A stretch of DNA of 64,000 bases from Rossellomorea aquimaris (GCF_001877785.1 NZ_MINN01000022.1:22490-86489), one strand, 5' to 3'. Counted from the stretch's first letter, positions 54,425-62,492 are shown. Notes: generated by a model from the sequence alone, not told the origin. Translations and numbers: made by a program.

Positions 54425-55279
54425 ATGGCATTGTTTGGGTGGACGAAGTTTGAGAGAAGCATTTTGGAGTCTAGGGTGTTCTGTCACCCGGAGGATGTAC
54501 GGATTTATTTGTGGATTTTGAATCATGCGGTGGTGAAGAATGGTGTCGTGGTGGGTGACCGGGTGCTGAAGAAGGGGCAGTATGTGCAGTCGATCGGTGA
54601 GCTTCAGGACAAGCTTTGGTTTTATAACGGGAAGAAGAAGGAGAAGTTTAGTTCGTCCAAGATTCAGCGGTCGATCAAGCGGCTGGAGAAGGAAGGATTG
54701 TTTACTGCAGAAAAATTCAGGAGCGGGTATCTGTTTACGGTGAGGGAGGCAAGGGACCCTGTAAGGGATCCGCAGACTGTGGATATTACATTGAATGAAG
54801 AGGATATGACCGATACAAACCGGCACGAAGGGGATGCCGGCATCATTTTGCCCTCGCGATGTGAATCAGCAAAGGAGGACAATCGGGACAGCAACGGTAA
54901 CAGAAATAAGAATGTAAAGAACGTAGAGAACGAAAAGAAAAAAACACTCACCACCCTAACGAATACTATGGCAGATAGATTGGCGCTCATCACGGAGCAC
55001 TTCCTGGTGAGGAGGGGCGGAAGCTTTTCGCTGTCACCGGTCGATCAGATGGCGCTTGAGAAGATCAGCCTGCATGAGATGTCGGTGGACGAGCTGAAGG
55101 CGTTCATGGATGAGCAGTTCGAGAAAATCAAGGTGTATGAGCCGAACGCCACGATTCACAGTCCGAAGTATTTGCTGAAAGTGTTGGAGAGACGGGAGTC
55201 GCCAGGAAAGAGGATGGCCGAGCTGGATGCGATGCTTGACCGGCTGGAAGAGAGCTTGAACGATTATGACGAAGAATGA
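54425..55279 (+). CDS. Phage-type replication organiser protein (winged helix)
   Basis: The 284-residue protein begins WTKFERSILESRVFCHPEDV and continues KKGQYVQSIGELQDKLWFYN, then SSSKIQRSIKRLEKEGLFTA. This is the winged-helix pattern of phage replisome organisers (DnaD-like or SPP1 G38P-like). A disordered Asn/Lys linker (about residues 140-185) leads to a helical C-terminal domain (SVDELKAFMDEQFEKIKVYE). It overlaps the small loader gene by 14 bp, and the DnaB-like helicase follows, as in SPP1. It would bind the origin and recruit the helicase loader. GC content is higher than in the preceding island. Confidence 0.75.
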   Translation: MALFGWTKFERSILESRVFCHPEDVRIYLWILNHAVVKNGVVVGDRVLKKGQYVQSIGELQDKLWFYNGKKKEKFSSSKIQRSIKRLEKEGLFTAEKFRSGYLFTVREARDPVRDPQTVDITLNEEDMTDTNRHEGDAGIILPSRCESAKEDNRDSNGNRNKNVKNVENEKKKTLTTLTNTMADRLALITEHFLVRRGGSFSLSPVDQMALEKISLHEMSVDELKAFMDEQFEKIKVYEPNATIHSPKYLLKVLERRESPGKRMAELDAMLDRLEESLNDYDEE

Positions 55280-55574
55280 GTTCAAGGAGCTTATGAATCT
55301 GCTGCATCTGGCGTATCCAGCAAAGAAGCTGCCGGAAACAACAATGAATCTATGGTTCGGACTGCTGAGGGAGTGTCATTTTAGAGAGGTGAAAAGACGG
55401 CTGGACGACCATATCAAACAGCACAAATATATCCCGGGTGTCTCCCAGCTTTATGTGAGTCCCGAGACGGAAACGACGGTGCTTGACATGCTGGGGGAAT
55501 GGGAGAAGGAGGGGGTAGAACGGATTGAACACAATGATCGACGGAGCGGACCGAAGAAACCTTGGGAGCGATGA
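55266..55574 (+). CDS. Helicase loader, SPP1 G39P-like
   Basis: The 102-residue protein has the G39P loader pattern: FKELMNLLHLAYPAKKLPET, then MNLWFGLLRECHFREVKRRL, DDHIKQHKYIPGVSQL, and a flexible charged tail. G39P binds the DnaB-type helicase G40P, inhibits it until it is delivered to the origin, and is released afterwards. The gene overlaps both neighbours (14 bp upstream, 50 bp downstream), matching the order organiser-loader-helicase. Confidence 0.8.
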   Translation: MTKNEFKELMNLLHLAYPAKKLPETTMNLWFGLLRECHFREVKRRLDDHIKQHKYIPGVSQLYVSPETETTVLDMLGEWEKEGVERIEHNDRRSGPKKPWER

Positions 55575-56850
55575 AGCGGTCTTACGGCTGCTGCATGAAG
55601 CAGAGAGTATGATCCTCGGGGCTGTGCTGCTGGAGCAGGACAGGATCCACGAGCTCAGCCTCGAGACGAAGCACTTCACCCAGTCGAGGAACCGGATCGT
55701 GTTCGGGGCGATGAAGGAGCTGCAGAAGAAGAATGTCGAGATCAACCCGGTGACGCTTGTGGAAGAGCTGCAGGATCAAACCGAGAATGCTGGGGGCGTC
55801 ACCTATCTACTGGAGCTCGCGGCTTATTGTCCGTCGGTTGCGAATCTCGGCTATTACGAGAAGATCGTGATGAAATACTATGACCTGAGTTTGATCCGGA
55901 ATTCGGCCAGCCATTTTTTGAATGATTACACCCCGGAATCTGCACAGGATCTGTACAAGGTGCTCATCGAGATGCATAGCGAACAGAGTCATGAGGAGGA
56001 GACGAAAGAGAGTATCATCATGGAACTCTATGAATCTCTTTATGAGGAGCGGAGCGGGATGCCGGGGGTGAACACCGGGTTCCCTGCGCTGAACGGGCTG
56101 ACGGGGGGCTGGAAGGAAGGCGAACTCATCATCTTGGCTGCACGGCCGTCGATGGGGAAGACGGCGCTCGCTATTCAGCTCGCATGGGAGAGCACGAAGG
56201 AAGAGGGGGTGTCGCTCCTCTTTTCCCTCGAGATGAGCTCGAAGCAAATCATGCAGCGGATGCTCTCGAATCTGTCCGATATCAATATGATGAAATGGCA
56301 TAACCCTTATAAATACTTATCGAAGGAGGAAATGCCGCGGATGCAGGAAGCGTTGAACGCGGTCTACAAAGCGAACCTGCAGCTCTCGGATAACGGATTG
56401 ATCACGCTGATGGAAATCAGGCAGCGGATTTTGAATCTTAAGCGGGAGTATCCAACTCAACCGTTTTTGGTGGTGATCGATTACTTGCAGCTGATCAACG
56501 TGAAGGAGAGGTTTGACCGGCATGATTTGATGATCGGGCATATCACAAAGCAGCTGAAGAGCATGGCGAAGGAATTCGGAATCCCGATCATCCTGCTGTC
56601 CCAGCTGTCGCGGGGTGTGGAATCCAGGGATGACAAGAGACCGAGGCTTTCGGATCTTCGGGACTCCGGGAATATCGAGCAGGATGCGGATATTGTGTTG
56701 TTTTTGTATCGGGATGAGTATTACAACAGTGCATCTGAAGCGGGGGATGTTGTGGAAGTGAAGGTGGCGAAGAACCGGAACGGGCCGGTGGGGACGGTGA
56801 AATTGCGGTTTAAGAAGGAGTGCGGGCGGTTTAATGGGAATGGAAAGTGA
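55525..56850 (+). CDS. DnaB-family replicative helicase, phage type
   Basis: The 441-residue protein has the DnaB N-terminal domain (AVLRLLHEAESMILGAVLLE) and a RecA-like motor with Walker A ARPSMGKTALA, LLFSLEMSSKQIMQRML, Walker B FLVVIDYLQLI and LSQLSRGVESRDDKRPRLSD, all DnaB signatures. It is slightly shorter than chromosomal DnaC/DnaB. TTG 55525 follows GGAGGGGG at nine bases, and ATG 55534 is an alternative. With the organiser and loader genes it forms a complete phage-like initiation module. No structural phage genes are present, so this is a prophage or mobile-element remnant. Confidence 0.9.
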   Translation: MNTMIDGADRRNLGSDEAVLRLLHEAESMILGAVLLEQDRIHELSLETKHFTQSRNRIVFGAMKELQKKNVEINPVTLVEELQDQTENAGGVTYLLELAAYCPSVANLGYYEKIVMKYYDLSLIRNSASHFLNDYTPESAQDLYKVLIEMHSEQSHEEETKESIIMELYESLYEERSGMPGVNTGFPALNGLTGGWKEGELIILAARPSMGKTALAIQLAWESTKEEGVSLLFSLEMSSKQIMQRMLSNLSDINMMKWHNPYKYLSKEEMPRMQEALNAVYKANLQLSDNGLITLMEIRQRILNLKREYPTQPFLVVIDYLQLINVKERFDRHDLMIGHITKQLKSMAKEFGIPIILLSQLSRGVESRDDKRPRLSDLRDSGNIEQDADIVLFLYRDEYYNSASEAGDVVEVKVAKNRNGPVGTVKLRFKKECGRFNGNGK

Positions 56851-56867
56851 GGCGTGGGGCGAGATGC

Positions 56868-56893
56868 GGGACAAGGGGACAGGTTCGTTGTCC
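56868..56893. repeat. Short inverted repeat (GGGACAA...TTGTCCC)
   Basis: Seven-base arms enclose GGGGACAGGTTCG. The GGGGACAGG unit recurs at 56919 and 57169 at the start of each 250-bp duplicated unit. Confidence 0.6.
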
Positions 56894-56906
56894 CGGTTTC
56901 GGTCGG

Positions 56907-57407
56907 GAGCGGGTCGCGGGGACAGGAACGCTGGCCCGGTTGGAGTGGTTTATTTTTAAAAAAGAAGGGGAGATGATGGGGATGTTTATGACGAAGGCTG
57001 CGGTTGAGGCGGGGGATTCTTTTTTAGAAGAAGGCAGGAAGATGTCCCGGCTGTTGATCGACTTGATGGGGGCAGCTGATGTGAGGGAGGATGGGCTGGG
57101 GTTCGTGAGTTATGGTGAGATTTGGCGGGCTTGCTGTGAGCGGGGGATGTTCTTGTGAGCGGGTCGCGGGGACAGGAACCCTGGCCCGGTTGGAGTGGTT
57201 TATTTTTATAAAAAAGAAGGGGAGTGACGGGGATGTTTATGACGAAGGCTGCGGTTGAGGCGGGGGATTCTTTTATAGAAGAAGGCAGGAAGATGTATCG
57301 GCTGTTGATCGACTTGATGGGGGCAGCTGATGTGAGGGAGGATGGGCTGGGGTTCTTGAGTTATGGTGAGATTTGGCGGGCTTGTTGTGAGCGGGGGATG
57401 TTCTTGT
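56907..57407 (+). repeat. Tandem direct duplication, two units of about 250 bp
   Basis: The unit begins GAGCGGGTCGCGGGGACAGG at 56907 and again at 57157, and each runs through to ATGTTCTTGT. The two copies differ at only a few positions (for example AACG versus AACC, and AAAAAAG versus ATAAAAAAG). The duplication contains a promoter-proximal leader and the first 58 codons of the gene at 57233. Confidence 0.9.
56982..57158 (+). pseudogene. Truncated duplicate copy of the 57233 gene
   Basis: It encodes the first 58 residues (MFMTKAAVEAGDSFLEEGRK and GFVSYGEIWRACCERGMFL), then a TGA created at the duplication junction. Four residues or so differ from the intact copy. It could still be translated from ATG 56982 behind AAGGGGAG, but lacks the rest of the domain. 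Confidence 0.75.
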
Positions 57408-57667
57408 TACATAAAGAGGGGTTTGCGGTGATGATGGATGGGTTGACGTGGATGGAGGAGGAAGGGCTTTTGAGGAGGGAGAGGGTTACTGGGGGGAGTT
57501 GGTTTGGTTTAAGGGACTTTAATTTGTTTGAAGTGATGGTAGAGGATTATTCAGTTAAAGGGCCATTTAATAGAATAACTCTTTATTACAAAGTTAACTC
57601 AAAGAGCAATATTATTTCTTCCATATTAAAGAACAAAGGGAGAGTTTTTACTCTCCCCAGCTTGTAG
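57233..57667 (+). CDS. Hypothetical protein, possible winged-helix domain
   Basis: The 144-residue product (from ATG 57233; GTG 57224 overlaps the GGGGAG ribosome site) contains a helical segment (AAVEAGDSFIEEGRKMYRLL), then GFLSYGEIWRACCERGMFLL and GLTWMEEEGLLRRERVTGG. This resembles a winged helix: helices followed by an E-x-G-L-L-R-R turn. The C-terminal 45 residues differ in composition (Asn/Ser/Lys-rich), so the 3' end may have been replaced by recombination. It lies downstream of the DnaB-like helicase. Family unknown. Confidence 0.6.
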   Translation: MFMTKAAVEAGDSFIEEGRKMYRLLIDLMGAADVREDGLGFLSYGEIWRACCERGMFLLHKEGFAVMMDGLTWMEEEGLLRRERVTGGSWFGLRDFNLFEVMVEDYSVKGPFNRITLYYKVNSKSNIISSILKNKGRVFTLPSL

Positions 57668-57703
57668 AGAAACCTACTGTTTTTCTACAGGTTTTTTTTG
57701 TTT
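57638..57703 (+). terminator. Two tandem hairpins ending the phage-type module
   Basis: GGGAGAG/CTCTCCC (57638-57657, inside the last codons of the preceding gene) is followed by AACCTACTGT/ACAGGTT with T8 (57670-57700). The second is a good Rho-independent terminator. Confidence 0.75.
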
Positions 57704-57751
57704 AATACAAATTATCGAATATAGGGTGATTTACATCATCGAAAATTGACT

Positions 57752-57785
57752 CCCACCCACCTAGCCCAGCTTGGCTAGGTGGGTG
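57752..57785. repeat. Perfect inverted repeat at the end of the transposase remnant
   Basis: CCCACCCACCTAGCC pairs with GGCTAGGTGGGTGG across a four-base loop. It overlaps the final codons of the transposase remnant. Confidence 0.7.
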
Positions 57786-58110
57786 GCAATCTTTTTCATG
57801 TTCTGACACGCCGCGGTGAGAAGCACTTGCTCACTCGCATTGTGTATACCCCGTAACCACAGTAGCGAAGCCCATGCAGTTGTTTTGAATCTGCAAAGCT
57901 TCGCTCAATTTTTTCTTTTCTATATTTATAAAGCATTTTCCCCGACTTAGAGAGGCGGTTTAGACGCACCTTATCTTTATGCCCCTCCCAGACATGCCTT
58001 GTGACCACTTTCTGATGATTCTTAGATTTGGTACATTCCTGCAGAAGTGGGCAGACGCGGCAGCAACAATATGTAGATATTGGGGTGAGTCCCCGCCGAA
58101 TCACTTGCTT
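57761..58110 (-). pseudogene. IS1182-type transposase, C-terminal remnant
   Basis: On the minus strand one frame encodes CPLLQECTKSKNHQKVVTRH, VWEGHKDKVRLNRLSKSGKM and RKEKIERSFADSKQLHGLRY, the C-terminal part of IS1182-family (DDE, Tnp_1_6-type) transposases. A frameshift near 57845 moves the rest into another frame: LRGIHNASEQVLLTAACQNM, then KKIATHLAKLG and a stop at 57761. The N-terminal two thirds with the first catalytic Asp residues are absent. It abuts the truncated MoxR fragment at about 58110. Confidence 0.8.
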
Positions 58111-58112
58111 AT

Positions 58113-58268
58113 ATGAGTGCTATCCAGTCGAGGGCTTTCCTTAACGGAAGGGACTTCAGCACGCCTGAAGATGTAAAGGAACTGGCGCTGACTCTCTTAG
58201 CTCACAGGATTTCGTTGAATGCAGGAAGGATGACCTCCCTCACTCAAAGTCCTTCCCCGGATAGGTAA
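58113..58268 (+). pseudogene. MoxR-type AAA ATPase, C-terminal fragment
   Basis: The 51-codon frame encodes AIQSRAFLNGRDFSTPEDVK and ELALTLLAHRISLNAG. This is the C-terminal lid region of MoxR ATPases (NGRD-x-TPEDVK, LAHRI). The rest of the gene is missing at the junction with the IS1182 remnant. Confidence 0.75.
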
Positions 58269-58278
58269 GATCGATGAT

Positions 58279-58521
58279 TTGAAGTTGAAATCCATGCTTC
58301 AGGGGTATAAACAGACCCATTACTCTTTGTTTCTGGAGGAGACGAGCAATATAGGGACCAAAGATTATAAAGATGAAAGTTTCAGGCATATCCACTGGCT
58401 TACGACCACCAAAGAGAACAAGCTTCTCGCGAAAAAATATCAAAAAGTTCACGGGGATGTCTATTCCATCTTAATTTACTACTTCTCTATGTTACTAAAT
58501 ATTTTAAACTTGTATGCTTAA
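58279..58521 (+). pseudogene. DUF58 protein, first fragment
   Basis: The segment around residues 25-70 reads GTKDYKDESFRHIHWLTTTK, then NKLLAKKYQKVHGDVYSI. It matches the DUF58 signature (R-x-Y-x-x-G/D-D/E-S-x-R-x-IHW). Immediately afterwards the sequence becomes AT-rich and unrelated. MoxR and DUF58 genes are normally adjacent, as these fragments are. Confidence 0.75.
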
Positions 58522-58667
58522 AAGAATATATTTTGTCGATTTTTAGAGAATAATGGAGCTCTCTATAGTTCAGTTAGTATTACGATATATGTAAATAATA
58601 TACAGTATTTCCATCATAAAGTTATTTATATTACAATTGTTACGATAAATAGAAATGGGGGTTAGTA

Positions 58668-59159
58668 ATGAGAAAAAAAATTAATGTTTTTGTAACAATG
58701 GGGTTTATAATTAGTACATTATTACTGTTGTTTCCAAACTTAAGCTCAGCTGCGGTATGGACCACGAGTGATGGCTATCGTAATTCAGTGTGGGTAAGAG
58801 ATATGTGGATTACTTATGAAATTGATATGACTTACACTGAATACTATAACGATTTAGGTGGAGGAAAGTGGTATATAAGCTCTATGGAGTCTGTTTCTAC
58901 TATTGATAGTGGGAATGTTTTAAGGTATTCTGATTTAACACATGTAGCTAACATTGTTTATACTGAAGGTAGTAATAAGTTTAGTAGAATTGACATCCCT
59001 GCATGTACTAAAGATCAAATCTACGACCCTAATAAATTATTTTATTGTAAATCATCATATGATGGATTATTTGTTAGTACGAATTATTCAGCGAAACACA
59101 CAGTGGATTTATTATTTCCACTTTATCCAGCAACTTATTCATTGTCTTGGGAATATTGA
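58668..59159 (+). CDS. Secreted protein of unknown function
   Basis: The 163-residue product has a Sec signal peptide (basic start, hydrophobic core FVTMGFIISTLLLLF, cleavage after LSSAA near residue 29). It carries a mature region rich in Tyr, Trp and Ser (VWVRDMWITYEIDMTYTEYY) with two Cys (CTKDQ, YCKSS) that could form a disulphide. The family is not recognised. It is AT-rich, lies inside the split DUF58 gene, and is followed 15 bp later by a second exported protein gene, so the two probably arrived together. GGGGGTT precedes ATG 58668. Confidence 0.75.
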   Translation: MRKKINVFVTMGFIISTLLLLFPNLSSAAVWTTSDGYRNSVWVRDMWITYEIDMTYTEYYNDLGGGKWYISSMESVSTIDSGNVLRYSDLTHVANIVYTEGSNKFSRIDIPACTKDQIYDPNKLFYCKSSYDGLFVSTNYSAKHTVDLLFPLYPATYSLSWEY

Positions 59160-59174
59160 GTTAGGAGTGTTAAT

Positions 59175-59819
59175 ATGAGTAAAAAGATATTGTTTGGTTG
59201 TATTGCTTTAGGAATGAGTGCGATTATGCTTATTGCAGCTGATTTTTCGAAAAGTGGTTTTGGTTATTTTGGAGAGTTTTCAAGAGATAATAACTCTTCA
59301 AATTCAGAAGTGATCAAAACTAAAGGCGTAAAATCTCTTCAAGAATACGTTAGTGAAAGTGATGTTGAGAAACTAACTTACTTTAAGCAGAACGTTTCTC
59401 CTGAAAAAATAAAAGATAAACAAAAAGCTAAAGACAATGCAATTAATGAGCTAGTTGATAGGTACGCAATTTACCTGGAAGCTAAAGAACAAGGTTTAAA
59501 TGTATCTGATGATGAACTTCAAAAAACTATAGATTTTAGTATAGAAAACGCAAAGAAAGTTGAAAATCAAGATTTTAAAGATTATTTAGATGGTTTGGAC
59601 ATGACAATCGAAGAATATTACAATGAGTATACTAAAGAAACTTTAAGGGACAAGTTACTAGAAAACAAACTTATTGATAAAGTTACTAAAAATCAGAAAG
59701 ATCCTAAAGAAAAGATGAAAAGATGGAATGAAGAGAAAGAAAAGATTACTAACACCTTTAAAAAGAATAATTCGGAAAAGATTAAAAATCTAAAAAACAA
59801 TATAAAAAAAAATAATTAA
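59175..59819 (+). CDS. SurA-N-terminal-like exported chaperone protein
   Basis: The 214-residue protein has an N-terminal hydrophobic segment (ILFGCIALGMSAIMLIAA) that may be a signal or an anchor. A helical region of about 130 residues resembles the SurA/PrsA N-terminal chaperone domain (AINELVDRYAIYLEAKEQGL, NVSDDELQKTIDF, LDGLDMTIEEYYNEYTKETL). There is no parvulin isomerase domain. The tail is strongly basic (Lys/Asn). It could assist folding of the secreted protein encoded just upstream, which is inference from linkage. Confidence 0.7.
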   Translation: MSKKILFGCIALGMSAIMLIAADFSKSGFGYFGEFSRDNNSSNSEVIKTKGVKSLQEYVSESDVEKLTYFKQNVSPEKIKDKQKAKDNAINELVDRYAIYLEAKEQGLNVSDDELQKTIDFSIENAKKVENQDFKDYLDGLDMTIEEYYNEYTKETLRDKLLENKLIDKVTKNQKDPKEKMKRWNEEKEKITNTFKKNNSEKIKNLKNNIKKNN

Positions 59820-59822
59820 ATC

Positions 59823-59858
59823 AAAGAGCCTTATCCAGAGATGATAAGGCTCTTTATT
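59823..59858 (+). terminator. Rho-independent terminator of the inserted gene pair
   Basis: AAAGAGCCTTATC pairs exactly with GATAAGGCTCTTT across CAGA, followed by ATTTATGT. It ends the two-gene insert just before the second DUF58 fragment. Confidence 0.85.
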
Positions 59859-59869
59859 TATGTATTTTT

Positions 59870-60124
59870 TATGAGACTAAACTGTGGGTGAATTATGCGA
59901 CCGAACATCATGACATCATGCGCCTCAAAAACGACCTCGACCGCTCGCAGTTGAGGAAGTTGATTGAGACACTTGCACTCATCAACTCCAATGGGAGATT
60001 TTTCTCAACCGAACGTTTCTTCCACCATTCCTTGAGGGCAAAAGACAATAAATCACTCGGCTTGATCATAGGAACTCCGCCTGAGCCGACCAGGCGTGAA
60101 CAGCTTCTGCACATCAAGCGTTAA
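59870..60124 (+). pseudogene. DUF58 protein, second (C-terminal) fragment
   Basis: The frame encodes NYATEHHDIMRLKNDLDRSQ, LRKLIETLALINSNGRF and RAKDNKSLGLIIGTPP to the TAA at 60122-60124. The LLE-x-LA-x-I helix is typical of the end of DUF58 proteins. Together with the fragment at 58279 it indicates one original gene separated by about 1.4 kb of inserted DNA. Confidence 0.6.
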
Positions 60125-60146
60125 CTGGTAAGGGAAAGAGGATGTC

Positions 60147-60803
60147 ATGATGAAAAAAATAGGGATAACATTTCTTTTTCTTCTCATCTGTTTAGGTGCG
60201 AGCCTGGTATTGATGAATGTCTTTAATGTAGCGACTGAAAAGATCAAAGCATTTTACCATGTAGAGGATCCCGATAGAGAGTGGGTTTTCGATCCAACCC
60301 CCTGGAGTGGAGGATCGCATGATAGACGTCTCGATGAGCCAATTGTAGGTGAAAAATTACCTTGGTTTGTGGACCCTTTTTCGGGTGAAGATGGAAGTGG
60401 GAAAGGTTTTATAGATGCGGTAAAGAAATACGGGGTTTACGTGATTTTCTCTGTTGTTTTCCTCTTCTGGTATATCCGTTACAAAAAGAAAAAGCGGAAA
60501 GATAAAGAAGAAGTTATGCCGGAATCAGATCAAGCCCGGTATGCTGTGAACTCAGTGGATTTACAAGAGGATGAATCACTTATCCTTTCCGAGGAAAACC
60601 TGAACGAGATTCGCCAAATTCTGAAGGAGTGGGAAAGTCATTTGAACACTCTAAACAGAAAACGGACCCATGAAACAATCCAAGAGTGGTTCAAGCGGAT
60701 AAAAAGTCCAACTGAAATCATACCGGTATATGAAAAGGTCCGCTACGGTGGGAAACAATTTACTTCCCAGGAATTGCACCTCTTAAAGAATTTCTTACGA
60801 TAG
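60147..60803 (+). CDS. Membrane protein with DUF4129-like C-terminus
   Basis: The 218-residue protein has a signal-like first helix (ITFLFLLICLGASLVLMNVF), a short extracytoplasmic loop, a second helix at about residues 92-112 (VYVIFSVVFLFWYIRY) and a cytoplasmic part with RKRTHETIQEWFKRI and KVRYGGKQFTSQELHLLKNF. The last pattern, a helix followed by Y-E-K-x-R-Y-G-x-x-x-F-T, is typical of the DUF4129 ends of transglutaminase-type or MoxR/DUF58-associated proteins. It lies 22 bp after the DUF58 fragment and is the surviving gene of that operon. Confidence 0.7.
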   Translation: MMKKIGITFLFLLICLGASLVLMNVFNVATEKIKAFYHVEDPDREWVFDPTPWSGGSHDRRLDEPIVGEKLPWFVDPFSGEDGSGKGFIDAVKKYGVYVIFSVVFLFWYIRYKKKKRKDKEEVMPESDQARYAVNSVDLQEDESLILSEENLNEIRQILKEWESHLNTLNRKRTHETIQEWFKRIKSPTEIIPVYEKVRYGGKQFTSQELHLLKNFLR

Positions 60804-60814
60804 TTATTTTATCA

Positions 60815-60847
60815 AGGAGCCGTTAGCGACATTGCTAGCGGCTTTTA
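60815..60847 (+). terminator. Rho-independent terminator
   Basis: GAGCCGTTAGC and GCTAGCGGCTTTT form a strong stem across a GACATT loop after the DUF4129-like gene. Confidence 0.85.
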
Positions 60848-61025
60848 ATAATTATGATATTAAAGTAAAAAGAGTGGGTGTAGAACCTAACTCTTATGAC
60901 CGCTATTGAAAGGATTTGTGTGATACTTGTAAATAATGGATATTCCATTAACGGGCAGTTTAATGGAATATTAATCAAAAAATTCTCACAATAATTTATG
61001 GTAAATAATCCCCTTAGAGTAGGGT

Positions 61026-61120
61026 GGGGACGGTTCTCGGTCTACTTTTTCCTTTATTCAAAAGAAATGATTCAATGCGCAGCAGGATTTACTGTGAAAA
61101 GTTGAGTAAGAACCGTCCCC
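61026..61120. repeat. Dispersed GGGGACGGTTCT repeat
   Basis: GGGGACGGTTCT at the left end and AAGAACCGTCCCC at the right end are inverted copies flanking about 70 bp. Related elements lie at 52341 and 63845. Such small inverted-repeat elements are common in Bacillaceae intergenic regions. Confidence 0.75.
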
Positions 61121-61191
61121 CGGCTAACCTATTACTGCTCTTACCTAAAGGAAGCTATTTTCCCTTAGTATTAACAATGGGAAACAAATCG

Positions 61192-62454
61192 CTATGGTTG
61201 ATTGACGGTCGGATCAGCTCCCCTAATAATTGAAGGCCTCAACATAATGGTTGTTATTGCAACCAGGAAAAAGGCTGAAGGAATCATGGACCACCCTATA
61301 CCGATCCAGTCGAAAGAAAGTCCAAAAATAATCATTCCAAGCGGTGACATGGCTTGGGAGATTGTTTCCAACAGCCCGAACACTCTCCCCTTAAACTCCT
61401 CTTTAATTCCTTTTTGAAACATTACTCCAATTGGTGTGTTAATACAGGTCAACGTCACCCCATAAAGAAAGGCAAGCGTTATATAATAAAAAACATTTAT
61501 ATTATAACTAAAGGTTAACAAGACAGGTAAAGTAGAAGCAGCCAATAAGAAGGCAATGAGGATAATCCCTCTTTTAACAACAATCAAAGGATTGGTCAAT
61601 TCTTTTCTTATTGAAAAATACAGGGAGGAACCCAACATACCGCCGGCAAAGAAACCTTCGATGACTCCAAAATGGAACGAATCAATTCCTAGTTCTTTAA
61701 CAGTGATGTAGGGCATGCCTACTACCATAGAAACGGAAAAGAGGTTAATAAGGAGTGCCATTCGTAGTATGGTCCAAAGAATATCCTGAGATTTTATATA
61801 ACCGTAACCACTAGAAATGCTCTTGATAAACTTTTCTCTTATGGGATTTTGATCGGCGATAGTGGAGTATAATTGGAATTTCATTGTCGATTCAAGCAAT
61901 GCAGCGACTGCATAGGAAACCATCTGGGTAAGCAAAAAGACATTCAATGAATCAAAGCCATACATCAATCCACCTAAAATGGGTCCGGCGATAGCAGACG
62001 AGGAGACAGAAGCCTGATTAATGGCCATTGCCTTTTGAATACGATTTTCATCTATGAGAGATGAGACTGAGGATGTAAAGGTAATCCCCGTAAACATAGT
62101 TGAAATGGACAAAAGAAAAGTAGTCATATAAATTGCAACTATATTTACAGAAAAAAATATATTGTAAACTAAAAGCCCTCCCACGACCAAGGCAGCCAAA
62201 GATTGTGATGATAAGATGATGAATTTTTTAGAATATCGATCCGCCAAATATCCAGATACAGGCGCGAAAAGAATTCTTGGCAGCACACTGCATATAAGGT
62301 TAATAGCAAATCCGAATGCAGATCCGGTGAGTTCTAATATATACAGACTTATTCCAAAGCTGTAAATACTGTTTCCAAAAGTAGAAATGAATTTACTGAT
62401 GGAAAAAATCCACAAATGGTATGTTGCCTGCTTATTTTTATCTACTTCAGTCAC
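61192..62454 (-). CDS. MFS transporter (efflux type)
   Basis: The 420-residue protein shows about 12 hydrophobic helices and MFS motif-A-like sequence between helices 2 and 3 (PVSGYLADRYSKKFIILSSQ). Its length and pattern (SIYSFGISLYILELTGSAFG, then GITFTSSVSSLIDENRIQKA) fit the MFS_3-type drug or macrolide efflux family. GTG 62454 is chosen because AAGGAGG lies eight bases upstream. Longer starts lack a ribosome site and run into the operator. It is transcribed divergently from an HTH-TPR regulator that probably controls it. The natural substrate is unknown. Confidence 0.9.
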   Translation of the reverse strand: MTEVDKNKQATYHLWIFSISKFISTFGNSIYSFGISLYILELTGSAFGFAINLICSVLPRILFAPVSGYLADRYSKKFIILSSQSLAALVVGGLLVYNIFFSVNIVAIYMTTFLLSISTMFTGITFTSSVSSLIDENRIQKAMAINQASVSSSAIAGPILGGLMYGFDSLNVFLLTQMVSYAVAALLESTMKFQLYSTIADQNPIREKFIKSISSGYGYIKSQDILWTILRMALLINLFSVSMVVGMPYITVKELGIDSFHFGVIEGFFAGGMLGSSLYFSIRKELTNPLIVVKRGIILIAFLLAASTLPVLLTFSYNINVFYYITLAFLYGVTLTCINTPIGVMFQKGIKEEFKGRVFGLLETISQAMSPLGMIIFGLSFDWIGIGWSMIPSAFFLVAITTIMLRPSIIRGADPTVNQP

Positions 62455-62475
62455 CAGTAAATCCTCCTTAAATAA

Positions 62476-62492
62476 GTTTAATTTAATTAAAC
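62476..62492. promoter_or_regulatory. Palindromic operator, proximal to the MFS gene
   Basis: GTTTAAT-TTA-ATTAAAC has exact seven-base arms. It shares its arms with the palindrome at 62527 and sits 22 bp before the MFS start codon. It is a probable binding site of the divergent regulator. Confidence 0.7.

Larger units (their letters stand above)
60804..61191. other. Intergenic, 388 bp
   Basis: It contains a terminator (GAGCCGTTAGC/GCTAGCGGC, 60815-60847) and one copy of the GGGGACGGTTCT repeat (61026-61120). No gene was seen. Confidence 0.6.

Noticed and set aside
54194..54826. 210-codon minus-strand open frame
   Set aside because: It is antisense to the terminator and the phage organiser gene, has no ribosome site, and its Leu/Pro/His-rich composition is typical of a shadow frame.
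55807..56301. 164-codon and adjacent 185-codon minus-strand frames inside the DnaB-like gene
   Set aside because: They are antisense shadows of a strongly conserved helicase in GC-rich DNA.
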